NCBI RefSeq assembly: GCF_003688285.1
Contig: NZ_RCNT01000005.1
Span: 259,106 to 323,105, forward strand
From: Rhodophyticola porphyridii
GTDB taxonomy: Bacteria; Pseudomonadota; Alphaproteobacteria; Rhodobacterales; Rhodobacteraceae
DNA: 64,000 bases
Reading direction: 5' to 3'
Shown: one piece after another, positions 27,625 through 37,742 of the stretch
Numbering within the stretch: the first letter of the stretch is position 1
Layout of the letters: each line of letters begins with the position of its first letter
Translations under genes and position numbers: made by a program
Notes under the pieces: generated by a model
The model's database searches: none
Seen by the model: only the letters and a program-made list of their open reading frames with translations
Told to the model about the DNA's origin: nothing

Positions 27625-28053
27625 ATGACAAAGGTCACCCAAGGCACTTCGGTATCGTTCCACTACACCGGAACCCTCGACGACGGGTCCGTGTTCGACA
27701 GTTCGGACGGCCGCGACCCCCTGCAGTTCACCATGGGCGAAGGTGAGATCATACCGGGGTTGGAAGCCGCATTCGAGGGCATGAACCTCGGCGACAGGAA
27801 AACCGTCACCGTCCCCGCCGATCAGGCCTATGGTCAGCATATCGCCGATGGCGTCCAGCAGGTCCCGCGGGAGGCCATTCCCGACGATATCCCCTTGGAA
27901 CCGGGCACAAAACTGCAATTACAGACGCCCGAGGGGCAAACCATGGTCGCCGCCATCACCGAGGTGTCGGATACCCAGGTGACGCTCGATGCGAACCACC
28001 CGCTGGCCGGTCAGGATCTGACTTTCGCGGTGCATATCGTGGCGCTTGGCTAG
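27625..28053 (+). CDS. SlyD-type FKBP peptidyl-prolyl isomerase
   Basis: A 142-residue FKBP with the split PPIase core (VSFHYTGTLDDGSVFDSS, residues 10-27; GEGEIIPGLEAAFEGM near 38) and the IF chaperone insertion near 70-125, as in SlyD. The His-rich metal-binding tail of E. coli SlyD is missing. It probably aids folding in the cytoplasm. It is convergent with fabI, with only 4 bp between stops. Confidence 0.88.
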   Translation: MTKVTQGTSVSFHYTGTLDDGSVFDSSDGRDPLQFTMGEGEIIPGLEAAFEGMNLGDRKTVTVPADQAYGQHIADGVQQVPREAIPDDIPLEPGTKLQLQTPEGQTMVAAITEVSDTQVTLDANHPLAGQDLTFAVHIVALG

Positions 28054-28057
28054 AGCG

Positions 28058-28846
28058 TTAAAGGTTCTCGGGCTGCATCATCCCAAGTACATGATAGCCG
28101 CCGTCCACGACAATGATCTCGCCCGTGGTACAGGCTCCGTAGTCCGAGGCGAGATAAACCGCCGTGCCGCCGATCGCCTCCAGCGTTGCGTTGGCGCGCA
28201 GGGGGGCGTTCGCCTCGGTCGTCTTGAAGGTCTTTCGCGCCCCACCAATCGCGGCCCCGGCCAGCGTCTTCATCGGGCCCGGGCTGATCGCGTTCACGCG
28301 AATGCCCTCGGGGCCCAGATCGTTGGCAAGATAACGCACCGCTGATTCCAGCGCCGCCTTGGCCACACCCATCACATTGTAGAACGGCGTGACCCGGTTG
28401 GATCCCTGATAGGTCAGCGTCAGGATCGTTCCGCCATCGGGCATCAGCGCCGAGGCCCGCCTGGCCACGTCTATCAGCGAATAGCAGGAGATCGTCAGCG
28501 AGGTTTTGAAGTTCTCGCGCGTGGTGTTGATGAAACGCCCCGTAAGTTCGGATTTATCTGAAAACGCAATGGCATGGACCACGAAGTCGATACTGCCCCA
28601 GACCTTTTTCAGCCGTTCGAAACAGGCATCCATCGAGGCGTCATCGGTCACATCCACGTCGATCAGAAGATCCGAGCCAAGCGATGCGGCAAGCGGTTCC
28701 ACGCGTTTGCCGAATGCCTCCCCCTGATAGGAGAAGGCCAGTTCCGCCCCCTCCGCATGCATCGCCCGCGCAATGCCCCAGGCGATGGAGCGCTCATTGG
28801 CGACCCCCATGATCAGCCCGCGCTTGCCCCTCATCAATTCCGACAT
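28058..28846 (-). CDS. fabI: enoyl-[acyl-carrier-protein] reductase (NADH)
   Basis: A 262-residue SDR-type enzyme doing the last reduction of fatty-acid elongation. The FabI signature Tyr-X6-Lys is in FYNVMGVAKA near 155-162; the N-terminal GVANERSIAWGIA loop is typical. ATG 28846 begins the conserved MSELMRGKRGLIMG stretch. It follows fabB by 4 bp, and fabA-fabB-fabI form one minus-strand unit. FabI is the target of triclosan-type inhibitors in other bacteria. Confidence 0.94.
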   Translation of the reverse strand: MSELMRGKRGLIMGVANERSIAWGIARAMHAEGAELAFSYQGEAFGKRVEPLAASLGSDLLIDVDVTDDASMDACFERLKKVWGSIDFVVHAIAFSDKSELTGRFINTTRENFKTSLTISCYSLIDVARRASALMPDGGTILTLTYQGSNRVTPFYNVMGVAKAALESAVRYLANDLGPEGIRVNAISPGPMKTLAGAAIGGARKTFKTTEANAPLRANATLEAIGGTAVYLASDYGACTTGEIIVVDGGYHVLGMMQPENL

Positions 28847-28850
28847 TTTT

Positions 28851-30080
28851 TTATCCGTTGTATTTCGACAGCAACATCGAGCCGTTGGTCCCGCCAAACC
28901 CGAAGGAATTGGTCATGACCGTGTCGATCCCCGCATTTTCGACCAGCGCCGTAGCGATCTCGGCAGGGTCAAGCCCCGGGTCGAGGGTTTCGACATTGAT
29001 CGACGGGGCGATGAAATCATGCTCCAGCATCAGCAGACAGAAAGTCGCCTCCAAAGCACCCGCCGCACCCTGCGCATGGCCCGTCATGGACTTGGTGGAG
29101 GAAATTGGCGGCGTCTTCCCCTGGCCGAACACCCGGCGCACCGCCTCGACCTCGCCGACATCGCCCACCGGCGTGGAGGTGCCATGCGCGTTGATGTAAT
29201 CGATCTTGCGCCCCTCCGGCAGGGTCTGCAGCGCCAGCCGCATCGCCCGTTCGCCGCCTTCGCCCGAGGGCGCGACCATGTCATGCCCGTCGGATGTGGC
29301 TGCAAATCCGGTGACCTCTGCATAGATCCTGGCGCCGCGCGCCAGCGCATGTTCCAGTTCTTCCAGCACAAGGATCGCGCCGCCGCCGCCAATCACAAAC
29401 CCGTCGCGATCAGCGTCGAATGCCCGGCTGGCGCGTTCGGGCGTCCCGTTGAATTTGGAACTCATCGCGCCCATCGCGTCGAACAGGCAGGAAAGCGTCC
29501 AGTCCAGTTCCTCCGCACCGCCTGCGAACATGACATCCTGCTTGCCCATCATGATCTGTTCGGCGGCCGCCCCGATGCAATGCAGCGATGTGGAGCAGGC
29601 GGAGGTGATCGAATAGTTGATCCCCTTGATCTTGAAGGCCGTGGACAGATTGGCGCTGATCGTCGACGACATGCATTTGGGCACGGCGAACGGCCCGATC
29701 CGCTTGGTCGCCTCGGTCTTCAGGACGGTCTGATGGGCCGCGAACATGGCGCTGGTCGACGGCCCGCCGGAGCCCGCGATCAACCCGGTTCGCGGCGTGC
29801 TGATCGTGCTTTCCTCAAGCCCCGCATCGGCGATGGCCTGCGTCATTGCGATATGGGCATAGGCCGCGCCCGGCCCCATGAACCTGAGCGCGCGCTTGTC
29901 CACATGCTCGGTCACGTCGATTTTCAATGTGCCGGCGATCTGGCTGCGGAACCCGTGCTCGGCCATTTCGGGCGAAGCTTCGATGCCGGATTTACCCGCT
30001 TTCAGCGCGGCGGTGACCTCGTCGGCCCCGTTTCCGATCGGCGAGACGATTCCCAGACCTGTAACAACCACACGGCGCAT
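28851..30080 (-). CDS. fabB: 3-oxoacyl-ACP synthase I
   Basis: A 409-residue condensing enzyme needed with FabA for unsaturated fatty acids. The active Cys is in [12 protein letters not shown] near 163, the two His in [12 protein letters not shown] near 298 and [11 protein letters not shown] near 333, and the C-terminal FGFGGTN loop is present. Pairing with fabA marks it as FabB rather than FabF; fabF is separate near acpP. It lies 22 bp after fabA and 4 bp before fabI. Confidence 0.93.
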   Translation of the reverse strand: MRRVVVTGLGIVSPIGNGADEVTAALKAGKSGIEASPEMAEHGFRSQIAGTLKIDVTEHVDKRALRFMGPGAAYAHIAMTQAIADAGLEESTISTPRTGLIAGSGGPSTSAMFAAHQTVLKTEATKRIGPFAVPKCMSSTISANLSTAFKIKGINYSITSACSTSLHCIGAAAEQIMMGKQDVMFAGGAEELDWTLSCLFDAMGAMSSKFNGTPERASRAFDADRDGFVIGGGGAILVLEELEHALARGARIYAEVTGFAATSDGHDMVAPSGEGGERAMRLALQTLPEGRKIDYINAHGTSTPVGDVGEVEAVRRVFGQGKTPPISSTKSMTGHAQGAAGALEATFCLLMLEHDFIAPSINVETLDPGLDPAEIATALVENAGIDTVMTNSFGFGGTNGSMLLSKYNG

Positions 30081-30102
30081 GAACGCACCCTCCCTCGCAA
30101 AC

Positions 30103-30612
30103 TCAGCTTTCCGACAACGCGACCTTCATGTCCTTGACCTGATAGATCACTTCTCCGTCAGCCTCCACCCGTCCGTCGGCCACTCCCATGGTCAGGCGCC
30201 GGGTCTGGATTGCCTTGGTGAAATCCACGAAATACGTCAGCATCTTGCGATCGGGCCGGACCATGCCGGTCAGCTTCACTTCGCCCACACCAAGCGCGTA
30301 GCCGCGCCCCTGCCACCCCCGCCAGCCGAGATTGAACCCGGTCAGCTGCCACAACCCGTCCAGCCCCAGACAACCGGGCATGATCGGATTACCGGGGAAA
30401 TGGCACTCGAAAAACCACAGATCGGGGGTGATATCGAACTCGGCCCTGACATGGCCCTTGCCGTGCTCGCCGCCATCGCCGGAAATGTCGGTGATCCGGT
30501 CCATCATCAGCATGGGCGGTTCCGGCAACTGGGCATTGCCCGGCCCGAACAACTCGCCCCGCGCGCATTGCAGCAACGCATCTTTGTCAAAGCTCGTTGG
30601 AAAATCCGCCAT
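30103..30612 (-). CDS. fabA: 3-hydroxydecanoyl-ACP dehydratase/isomerase
   Basis: A 169-residue hot-dog enzyme that makes the cis double bond precursor in unsaturated fatty-acid synthesis. The active His is in [14 protein letters not shown] near 70, and the Asp is in [12 protein letters not shown] near 84. Its length matches E. coli FabA (172). CAGGGA lies before the ATG at 30612. It heads the fabA-fabB-fabI unit and is divergent from irr with 188 bp between starts. Confidence 0.94.
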   Translation of the reverse strand: MADFPTSFDKDALLQCARGELFGPGNAQLPEPPMLMMDRITDISGDGGEHGKGHVRAEFDITPDLWFFECHFPGNPIMPGCLGLDGLWQLTGFNLGWRGWQGRGYALGVGEVKLTGMVRPDRKMLTYFVDFTKAIQTRRLTMGVADGRVEADGEVIYQVKDMKVALSES

Positions 30613-30800
30613 ATGTCCCTGCCTGCCGCTACACGTAGCATTCTCAGATGCGTTTGCTTCCTTGTCCCTATCACTGGGGCGGCAAAGCTGGCAAGTGCGG
30701 GCCGTTTGGTCACAGATCGCGGAACTGTTGGCAAAACCGTTTGAAAAACGGGGGCCAAACGCCATATAAAAGGGCTGAAACGCCAGGAAAGACCCCGCTT

Positions 30801-31220
30801 ATGACCCCTGAAGCCCTTGAACGCGGCACCAAATGGCTCGCTCAGGCCGATCTGCGGCCCACGCGGCAGCGTCTGTCTCTCGCCACGCTTCTTGTGGGGG
30901 ACGGTCAGGACCGGCATGTGACGGCTGAGGGGCTGCATGCCGCGGTGTTGGGCACCGGCGACAAGGTTTCGCTGGCCACGGTCTACAACACGCTCAAGGC
31001 GTTCTGCGACGCGGGCCTGATGCAGGAGGTCACGGTCGACGGATCGCGGTCCTATTTCGACACACGGATGGACGATCACCCGCATTACTACTGGGAAGAT
31101 GACGGAAGGCTGACCGACGCGCCCGCCTCCCAGTTGAAAATCACCTCCCTGCCGACCCCGCCCGAGGGGCACGAGATCGCCAAGGTCGATGTGGTCATCC
31201 GGCTCCGCCGCAAGAACTGA
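30801..31220 (+). CDS. irr: Fur-family iron response regulator Irr
   Basis: A 139-residue Fur-family protein. The winged helix has LRPTRQRLSLATLL near 19 and the recognition helix SLATVYNTLKAF near 59. The HPHYYWEDDGRLTDAP segment near 92 matches Irr, the haem-responsive alphaproteobacterial branch, rather than Fur, Zur or Mur. The N-terminal haem regulatory motif of Bradyrhizobium Irr is absent, as in other Rhodobacteraceae. ATG 30801 starts the conserved part. Divergence from fabA-fabB-fabI is a common arrangement in the group. Confidence 0.85.
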   Translation: MTPEALERGTKWLAQADLRPTRQRLSLATLLVGDGQDRHVTAEGLHAAVLGTGDKVSLATVYNTLKAFCDAGLMQEVTVDGSRSYFDTRMDDHPHYYWEDDGRLTDAPASQLKITSLPTPPEGHEIAKVDVVIRLRRKN

Positions 31221-31351
31221 TCATATCCGGACAGAATCTGCCGCTTCGGTGTATCCCGCAAGGGTCTACGCCTGAGCGTTTTCCACTGGCCTTTGCGCTC
31301 GCAGCATTGTAACGCCCTGCCAACTCCACTTTTATCCAAGGCCGTTCCCTC

Positions 31352-33172
31352 ATGGACCTCCGCAATATCGCGATCATCGCGCATGTCGATCATGGCAAAA
31401 CCACACTTGTGGACGAACTGCTGAAGCAGTCCGGCGCATTCCGCGACAATCAGGCCGTGGCAGAGCGGGCGATGGACAGCAATGACCTGGAACGCGAACG
31501 CGGCATCACCATTCTTGCCAAGGCTACCAGCCTGGAATGGAAGGGCATGCGCATCAATATCGTCGACACGCCCGGCCATGCCGATTTCGGCGGCGAGGTG
31601 GAGCGGATCCTGTCTATGGTGGATGGGGTAGTGTTGCTCGTCGATGCGGCCGAAGGGCCGATGCCACAGACCAAGTTCGTGACGTCCAAGGCGTTGGCGC
31701 TCGGCCTGCGCCCCATCGTGGTGCTGAACAAGGTCGACAAGCCCGATGCTGAACCGGACCGGGCCCTGGACGAATGTTTCGATCTCTTCGCCAATCTTGG
31801 CGCCGATGACGATCAGCTCGACTTCCCGCATCTCTACGCCTCCGGTCGCGCCGGGTGGGCCGATGACACGCTCGACGGTCCGCGGAAAGATCTGACCGCG
31901 CTCTTCGACCTCGTTGTGTCCCATGTGCCCGCCCCGAAACAGATCGCCCATGACAAGGAACCGTTTCGCATGCTGGCGACCACGCTCGGCTCCGATCCGT
32001 TTATCGGCCGCATCCTGACCGGACGGGTCGAAAGCGGTACGCTCAAAGCCGGCGAAACCGTCAAGGCACTGTCCCGCGACGGCGAGAAGATCGAACAGTT
32101 CCGCGCGACCAAGATTCTGGCGTTCCGAGGTCTCGGCCAGCAACCGATCGACATCGCCGAAGCAGGTGACATCGTCAGCATTGCGGGCATGTCCAAGGCC
32201 ACCGTGGCCGACACGGTCTGTGACCTCTCGGTGACCGAGGCGATCCCGGCACAGCCCATCGACCCGCCCACGATCACGGTCACTTTCGGCATCAATGACA
32301 GTCCGCTGGCCGGCAAGGACGGCAAGAAGGTTCAGTCCCGCGTGATCCGCGAGCGCCTGATGAAAGAGGCGGAATCGAATGTCGCGATCCGCGTCACCGA
32401 CACCCCCGGCGGCGAGGCCTTCGAAGTCGCGGGCCGTGGCGAACTGCAGATGGGCGTTCTGATAGAAAACATGCGCCGCGAGGGGTTCGAGCTGTCGATA
32501 TCCCGCCCGCAGGTTCTTTTCGTTGAAGAAAATGGTGAGAAACTGGAGCCTGTCGAAGAGGTGACCATCGATGTCGATGACGAATACACCGGCGCCGTGA
32601 TCGAAAAACTGACAGGTCCGCGCAAGGGTGAGTTGTCGGAGATGAAGCCTGCGGGTGCGGGCAAGACGCGGATCGTGGCGCTTGTGCCGTCCCGCGGCCT
32701 GATCGGCTATCATGGGGAGTTTCTGACGGATACCCGTGGAACCGGCGTTCTGAACCGCGTCTTCCACGCGTGGGAGCCCTACAAGGGGCCGATCCCGGGC
32801 CGGCGCGCCGGTGTCCTTATCTCGATGGAAAACGGCACATCGGTCGCCTATGCGCTCTGGAACCTCGAAGAGCGGGGCAAGATGTTCATCGGCGCGCAGG
32901 AAGCCATCTATACCGGCATGATCATCGGCGAACACAGCCGCGACAACGATCTGGAAGTAAACCCGCTGAAAGGCAAGAAGCTGACCAATGTCCGCGCCTC
33001 CGGCACCGACGATGCGGTCCGTCTTACGACGCCAATCACGATGTCTCTGGAACAGGCCATCGCCTATATCGACGACGACGAGCTGGTCGAGGTCACGCCC
33101 AACGCGATCCGCCTCCGCAAACGCTTCCTTGATCCCCATGAGCGCAAACGCCAGGCCCGAGCGGCCAGCTGA
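31352..33172 (+). CDS. typA: translational GTPase TypA/BipA
   Basis: A 606-residue ribosome-associated GTPase of the EF-G type used in stress and low-temperature growth. G1 is [10 protein letters not shown] near 11, G2/G3 are RGITI and [12 protein letters not shown] near 72, and G4 is [10 protein letters not shown] near 127. Domains II, III, V and the TypA-specific C-terminus follow ([19 protein letters not shown]). Length is normal for the family. A clear intrinsic terminator lies 9 bp after the stop. Confidence 0.95.
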   Translation: MDLRNIAIIAHVDHGKTTLVDELLKQSGAFRDNQAVAERAMDSNDLERERGITILAKATSLEWKGMRINIVDTPGHADFGGEVERILSMVDGVVLLVDAAEGPMPQTKFVTSKALALGLRPIVVLNKVDKPDAEPDRALDECFDLFANLGADDDQLDFPHLYASGRAGWADDTLDGPRKDLTALFDLVVSHVPAPKQIAHDKEPFRMLATTLGSDPFIGRILTGRVESGTLKAGETVKALSRDGEKIEQFRATKILAFRGLGQQPIDIAEAGDIVSIAGMSKATVADTVCDLSVTEAIPAQPIDPPTITVTFGINDSPLAGKDGKKVQSRVIRERLMKEAESNVAIRVTDTPGGEAFEVAGRGELQMGVLIENMRREGFELSISRPQVLFVEENGEKLEPVEEVTIDVDDEYTGAVIEKLTGPRKGELSEMKPAGAGKTRIVALVPSRGLIGYHGEFLTDTRGTGVLNRVFHAWEPYKGPIPGRRAGVLISMENGTSVAYALWNLEERGKMFIGAQEAIYTGMIIGEHSRDNDLEVNPLKGKKLTNVRASGTDDAVRLTTPITMSLEQAIAYIDDDELVEVTPNAIRLRKRFLDPHERKRQARAAS

Positions 33173-33181
33173 ACGCAAAGA

Positions 33182-33207
33182 AACGGCGCCCCACGCGGCG
33201 CCGTTTT
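33182..33207 (+). terminator. intrinsic terminator of typA
   Basis: AACGGCGCC, loop CCACGC, GGCGCCGTT, then a short T-run. The 9-bp perfect stem lies directly after typA. Confidence 0.85.
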
Positions 33208-33239
33208 CCGTTATCTCTCAATTGACTGGAAACCGTCCT

Positions 33240-34058
33240 TCAGGTGGATGAGCCCCCGCAAGGGAGCAGATGATCCATCTTCATCGACGGTTGGTCGCAA
33301 CCGGCCTCTCCCACGATCTTTGCAGGCACGCCCGCCACCGTCTTGCAGGCTGGGACATCTTCAAGAACTACCGACCCTGCGGCCACGCGGGAGCAATCCC
33401 CGACCCGGATATTACCCAGAACCTTCGCACCCGCCCCGATCAGAACACCGTTCCCGATCTTCGGATGCCGGTCCTCTTCTTCCTTGCCGGTGCCGCCAAG
33501 GGTCACGGAATGCAGCATCGAAACGTTGTCGCCCACCACCGCCGTCTCCCCGATGACGATGGAATGAGCATGGTCGATCATGATCCCCTGCCCGATCCGC
33601 GCCGCGGGATGGATATCCACACCGAACACCTCGCTCACCCGCATCTGGATGAAATAGGCAAAGTCCTTGCGCCCCTGCCGCCACAGGAAATGGCCGACCC
33701 GATAGGCCTGGATCGCCTGGAAACCCTTGAAATACAGAAGCGGCTGCAAGAAGCGATGGCAGGCGGGATCGCGCTCGTAAACCGCGACGATATCGGCGCG
33801 GGCCGCGGCGCCAATCCCCGGATCGGCGGCAACGGCCTCATCGGCAATCTCGCGCAGGATCTGCTCCGACATGTCGCCAGATGTCAGCTTCTGCGCCACG
33901 CGATAGGCCAGCGCCCTCTCCAACGTGGCATGGTGCAGGACCGATCCATGCACCAGCCCGCCGAGCAAAGGCTCGGCCTGAACCGCCTGTTGCGCCTCGG
34001 CGGTGATCCGCGACCAGACCGGGTCGATCTCTGCGATATGGGTGCGGCGTTCAGCCAT
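33240..34058 (-). CDS. cysE: serine O-acetyltransferase
   Basis: A 272-residue enzyme that makes O-acetylserine for cysteine synthesis. The N-terminal helical domain (to about 140) is followed by left-handed beta-helix repeats; the catalytic stretch IDHAHSIVIGETAVVGDNVSM near 165 and HPKIGNGVLIGAGAKVLG near 197 are typical. The ATG at 34058 begins the family's N-terminus; the frame upstream is open but lacks conservation. It stands next to the tail end of the GTA cluster, the usual place for cysE in Rhodobacteraceae. Confidence 0.93.
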   Translation of the reverse strand: MAERRTHIAEIDPVWSRITAEAQQAVQAEPLLGGLVHGSVLHHATLERALAYRVAQKLTSGDMSEQILREIADEAVAADPGIGAAARADIVAVYERDPACHRFLQPLLYFKGFQAIQAYRVGHFLWRQGRKDFAYFIQMRVSEVFGVDIHPAARIGQGIMIDHAHSIVIGETAVVGDNVSMLHSVTLGGTGKEEEDRHPKIGNGVLIGAGAKVLGNIRVGDCSRVAAGSVVLEDVPACKTVAGVPAKIVGEAGCDQPSMKMDHLLPCGGSST

Positions 34059-34140
34059 GGCGGCCTCCTTCGGGGCAGTCTGCCGACCCTTTATACCAGA
34101 TCGGCAGGCCATCCCAAGACAGAAACCGTGATCGACGCCA

Positions 34141-34848
34141 TCAAACGGCGTTGGGCAGGGCGAGGCTCGCGTAATGGACTGCAAGCCGGATGGTCCCGCC
34201 CGTGAAATCCGCGCCTTCCGCAGAAATCAGCAATTCCGTGGGGGCCCAGTACACGGTCGGCGTGGTCGGCCCCGAAACCCAGGAGTTCTGGCTGACGCCC
34301 AAACCGGAACCATAACGCAGATCGTCGCCCGCAACGCCCAGCCGCCAGGTCGTGGCACCGCCAATCGCGGCGGTGACCAGTCCTGTCACACCGAAGACAA
34401 TCGAGCGGTCGGGAATGACCACGGGCGTGGTGACCGTCGGGCCCGCGGTCAGGGCCACGTCGATCTCATCCGAGCGCAGCGCCATCCCGGCTCCGTTCTG
34501 GGTCAGCGTTACCGCCCCGGCGCGCCAGTCCTCACCGTCATGCATGGCCAAAACGCCGTCATCGAGGATCACGGCGCGGAAACCTTTCCGCGGAGCGACG
34601 AAATCCCACCCGCCATTGAGGTAAATAGCGATTTGGCCGCCTTGCCCGGCCCATGCGTTGACCCCGTTGGAGGGCACGCCATAGCAATCGCCTTCTTCGG
34701 CCACAGCGGGCGGGTCGTTCACGCTCAGCGACTTCAGGCGCAGCTGCACCATCCCGTCAAGCCGGCTGAGGGCCTCGTTCACGGTCACATGTTTCTGCGC
34801 CTGCGACGGGCTGAGAAGAGGCAGGTTCAATTGCGGCGTATCAGTCAT
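34141..34848 (-). CDS. DUF2793 protein, distal GTA gene
   Basis: A 235-residue protein with the N-terminal DUF2793 pattern NLPLLSPSQAQKHVTVNEAL (residues 8-27) and WAGQGGQIAIYLNGGW near 65. DUF2793 proteins commonly follow orfg15 in roseobacter GTA clusters and are thought to be tail-fibre or spike components. The C-terminal 100 residues are rich in Gly and Thr and are not recognised. ATG 34848 overlaps the orfg15 stop by 8 bp. Confidence 0.75.
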   Translation of the reverse strand: MTDTPQLNLPLLSPSQAQKHVTVNEALSRLDGMVQLRLKSLSVNDPPAVAEEGDCYGVPSNGVNAWAGQGGQIAIYLNGGWDFVAPRKGFRAVILDDGVLAMHDGEDWRAGAVTLTQNGAGMALRSDEIDVALTAGPTVTTPVVIPDRSIVFGVTGLVTAAIGGATTWRLGVAGDDLRYGSGLGVSQNSWVSGPTTPTVYWAPTELLISAEGADFTGGTIRLAVHYASLALPNAV

Positions 34849-37738
34849 CAATCATGATCCTTGTGAAGGGGCCCGGGCCGAACCGCCCGGATATTTGAGC
34901 AACATCAATGCTGTAGGGCGCGACAGTACCATCGCTACCGCGCGCTGAATCGTCATAGATCCAGCCCGGCTGGCTGACCGTCACCTCGCGTTTCAGCCCG
35001 CCCGAATCGCGCACCTGCACCAGATAGGTCTCGGCATCCTCGCCAAGCGGAACCTCGGTTCCCTGCCAGGTATCGCCATCGATACGGGTCCGCCGTATCC
35101 ATGTCACCTCCAGCCCGCCGGTTCCGGCCCGCGCCCGCACATGCGCCGGAGCATAGGGTCTCAAGCCCACACCGTCGAAGGCCAGGACACGCTCCTGATA
35201 GCTTGCATCGTCCAGCGCGCGGCGCGCCGGACCGACACGGTAGTACCGCGCCAGACCACGTGCCGAGATGGCCAGATCAATCTGCTGCGGGCGTCCATCC
35301 AACAGCACGAACAGGCTGCCCGGTGGCCAGACATCGGGCATCACCCCGTCACTGCCCGCCTGCCCCCGCAGCCGCATGGAAATCTCCCACAATCCGGCGC
35401 CGACCAGTTCGGCATCTGCAAACTGGACCACTTCCCACGGGCCTTCGTCACCCGCGCCGATCGCGGCGACATTGGCCCCGTTCAAAACGGCCTCCCGATC
35501 AGCCGACGACAGGCCGCCGCCGGATGCGATCCGCACCCTGAACGGCGCGCCACGGTCCCAAAGACCTGCGCTCGCCGCGAAGAGCGGTGTTTCCAGCGTG
35601 CCAATGATGGCGCCCGCCTCGATCAGGCGGTTCAGCGCATACCCGTTCGCACTGCTTGAGGAATAGAGCGCAACCGAGCCCGGCCAGGGTTTGGCCGCGA
35701 CGGCAAGATGGGGCGCATGCTCCACTTCCTCGCCGCTCAGAAGCGGCAGATCCATGAACACGGGGCTGACCGGCAATGGCGGGACAAAGGCTTGCTGTGG
35801 CACCGCCTCGTCGGTCGCATCGGACGGCTCGGCAAGGCTGCGCTCCACCCGCACCGCCTCGATCCGCCGTGCGCCGATATCCTCTACCCGGTCGATCCGC
35901 CAGGTGGAGCCATCTTCCAGCGCGATCATCGCACCGGCACCCAGATCCCGGCGCGACGGCGGCAGATCGAAGCTCACCGTATCGCGCGCCACGCGCGCCT
36001 CCGCCAGCCAGCGCTCGGCGATGCCCCGCCCCTCGGCCAGCGTCAGCGCCAGAGGCAACTCGCTCTGGCTCACGCCGATATCGTCATCATCTGGGAATAT
36101 CGCTTCGGCCACGCGGGTTTCGAACGCGCCATCCGCCTCCGTATAGCCGAGCCGCACCCTGCCGACGGTCTCCGCCTCCGGCGCCCGTGTCAGGCGCAGG
36201 CCCGCCGCGCCATCCTCATCGACGGCCGTTGTCTCGGCCAGAATCCCGCCATCCGGCAGCAAGGGCAGATGCAGGAAAACCAGCTTTCCATCCCTCTCCA
36301 CCGCGCCGAACCCATAGGCCAGCATCAGGGGCTGCAACCGCGCCCGCGCCGTTTCGATATCGGAAGAGACATGCCCCCGCACGAATCCGAACAGACCCGA
36401 GACATCGTAGTCGGTCACCCCCGCCTTTTCGCAGATCTCCGCCACCACCATGGCAAGCGGCTGGCCGGAAACTCGGCCGGTGATCCAATGGCCCCGCCCG
36501 TAATTCTCCCCGTCGCTCCAGATATCACGCTTGTTCGGAAATGCGGGCCAAGGCCGCGCATCCCATGCCCAGACATGCGCCTTTGAGAGATCCACCATCG
36601 GCGCCCCATAGATCGGCGAGAGCGGATTATTGCTCGGGTCGCTCCAATAGGCGATCGTTGCGCGCAGATACTGCGCCTGGATCAGATCATCCCGCCGCCC
36701 GTCGGAGAAGTAGGGCAACGCCGTTTCCGAACTTTTGGGGTCGAGAAACTTGTTGGGCTGGTTGCTTCCCTTGTCGACCGCCCCGCAGCCGAACTCGGTG
36801 AACCAGATCGGCTTGGATTTCGGAACCCACGGGCTTGGCGTCGCCAACTGATACCCGCCCCTGCGATCGGCATGAGGCGAGGCCCACCACTCGCGGATCG
36901 CCTTGTAGCGATAGACCCATGGCGCATTGGTCAGGCCATCGGAAACCGCTTCGTAGATGCTTAGCTCGCCGGCATCGGTTTCCGGCCACGGCGCGACGGG
37001 TTCGCCTTTGGTCACATTGGCCGGGTCGATCGGCCCGGTCCAGCGTGTGTCGGCCGCGCCCGCCCAATAGCCTCCCAGCATGCCGGAGCCGTCCGAAATG
37101 CTGCTCATCCCGACAAGCCGCCCGTCGATCCACAGCTTCACATGTCCCGGCGCGACCGGGCGAAGTTCCCAGACCAGTTCATGGATCTGTCCGTCAAACG
37201 GCAGCAGATCTGTCGACAGATCCAGAACCACGGTTCCGGTGTCAGACGCGGTCTTCGCGCTGGAGCCATCCCCCGCCCGCAACCGGAAGGTCGCGCCTGC
37301 GTCACGCACACCCATCCACGCGCCGAACCCCGCAGCGCCGGCTTCCCAGAGGGTCGCCTCAACGGCCGTGTCCGGAAACCTTACCTGCCCGGAAAACACG
37401 ACCGTCTCCTGACGGTAAGCCACGGCAAAGCTGCCCGAAACGCCCGGCGCCATGGTTTCCAGAAACTGCGTCGACCAGATGACCTGCCCGCCCAGCCGCA
37501 TCCGCCCGAACAGCTGCGCAATCGGGCTGCCCTCGTTGGCGCCCGTCAGGCGAAACCGCTCGACCCGGCCCACCTCGACCGGGTCCGATCCGGAGCCCAG
37601 AAGCCGTTGGTCGATGACCCGGCCAAGGGTCACCCCCACGGCCCGCCCGACCACGGCACCGGTCAGGCCCAGAAACGTGCCCGTGCCCGCTGCTCCTCCG
37701 ATGGCCGCACCCACCGCTGACAGAACTATCGTTGCCAT
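34841..37738 (-). CDS. GTA tail-tip/host specificity protein (orfg15-like), apparently chimeric
   Basis: A 965-residue protein; intact orfg15 products are usually near 1300. Residues 1-95 match the standard N-terminus (VIDQRLLGSGS near 41, VGRVERFRLTG near 56). From about 265 onward the normal sequence returns: the end of the GTA TIM-barrel region (PWVYRYKAIREWW; SKPIWFTEFGCGAVDKGSN), then the phage-tail domain to the C-terminus. Residues 96-264 do not fit. They look LamG/concanavalin-like, with FDGQIHELVWELRP and VKLWIDGRLVG. Most of the barrel's N-terminal half is therefore missing. The frame is open throughout. GAAAGGA precedes ATG 37738. Confidence 0.8.
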   Translation of the reverse strand: MATIVLSAVGAAIGGAAGTGTFLGLTGAVVGRAVGVTLGRVIDQRLLGSGSDPVEVGRVERFRLTGANEGSPIAQLFGRMRLGGQVIWSTQFLETMAPGVSGSFAVAYRQETVVFSGQVRFPDTAVEATLWEAGAAGFGAWMGVRDAGATFRLRAGDGSSAKTASDTGTVVLDLSTDLLPFDGQIHELVWELRPVAPGHVKLWIDGRLVGMSSISDGSGMLGGYWAGAADTRWTGPIDPANVTKGEPVAPWPETDAGELSIYEAVSDGLTNAPWVYRYKAIREWWASPHADRRGGYQLATPSPWVPKSKPIWFTEFGCGAVDKGSNQPNKFLDPKSSETALPYFSDGRRDDLIQAQYLRATIAYWSDPSNNPLSPIYGAPMVDLSKAHVWAWDARPWPAFPNKRDIWSDGENYGRGHWITGRVSGQPLAMVVAEICEKAGVTDYDVSGLFGFVRGHVSSDIETARARLQPLMLAYGFGAVERDGKLVFLHLPLLPDGGILAETTAVDEDGAAGLRLTRAPEAETVGRVRLGYTEADGAFETRVAEAIFPDDDDIGVSQSELPLALTLAEGRGIAERWLAEARVARDTVSFDLPPSRRDLGAGAMIALEDGSTWRIDRVEDIGARRIEAVRVERSLAEPSDATDEAVPQQAFVPPLPVSPVFMDLPLLSGEEVEHAPHLAVAAKPWPGSVALYSSSSANGYALNRLIEAGAIIGTLETPLFAASAGLWDRGAPFRVRIASGGGLSSADREAVLNGANVAAIGAGDEGPWEVVQFADAELVGAGLWEISMRLRGQAGSDGVMPDVWPPGSLFVLLDGRPQQIDLAISARGLARYYRVGPARRALDDASYQERVLAFDGVGLRPYAPAHVRARAGTGGLEVTWIRRTRIDGDTWQGTEVPLGEDAETYLVQVRDSGGLKREVTVSQPGWIYDDSARGSDGTVAPYSIDVAQISGRFGPGPFTRIMIDD

Positions 37739-37742
37739 GTCT

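Noticed and set aside
31088-33178. Very long (696-codon) open frame opposite typA
   Set aside because: typA is an unmistakable full-length GTPase with a terminator; long antisense frames are common in GC-rich DNA.
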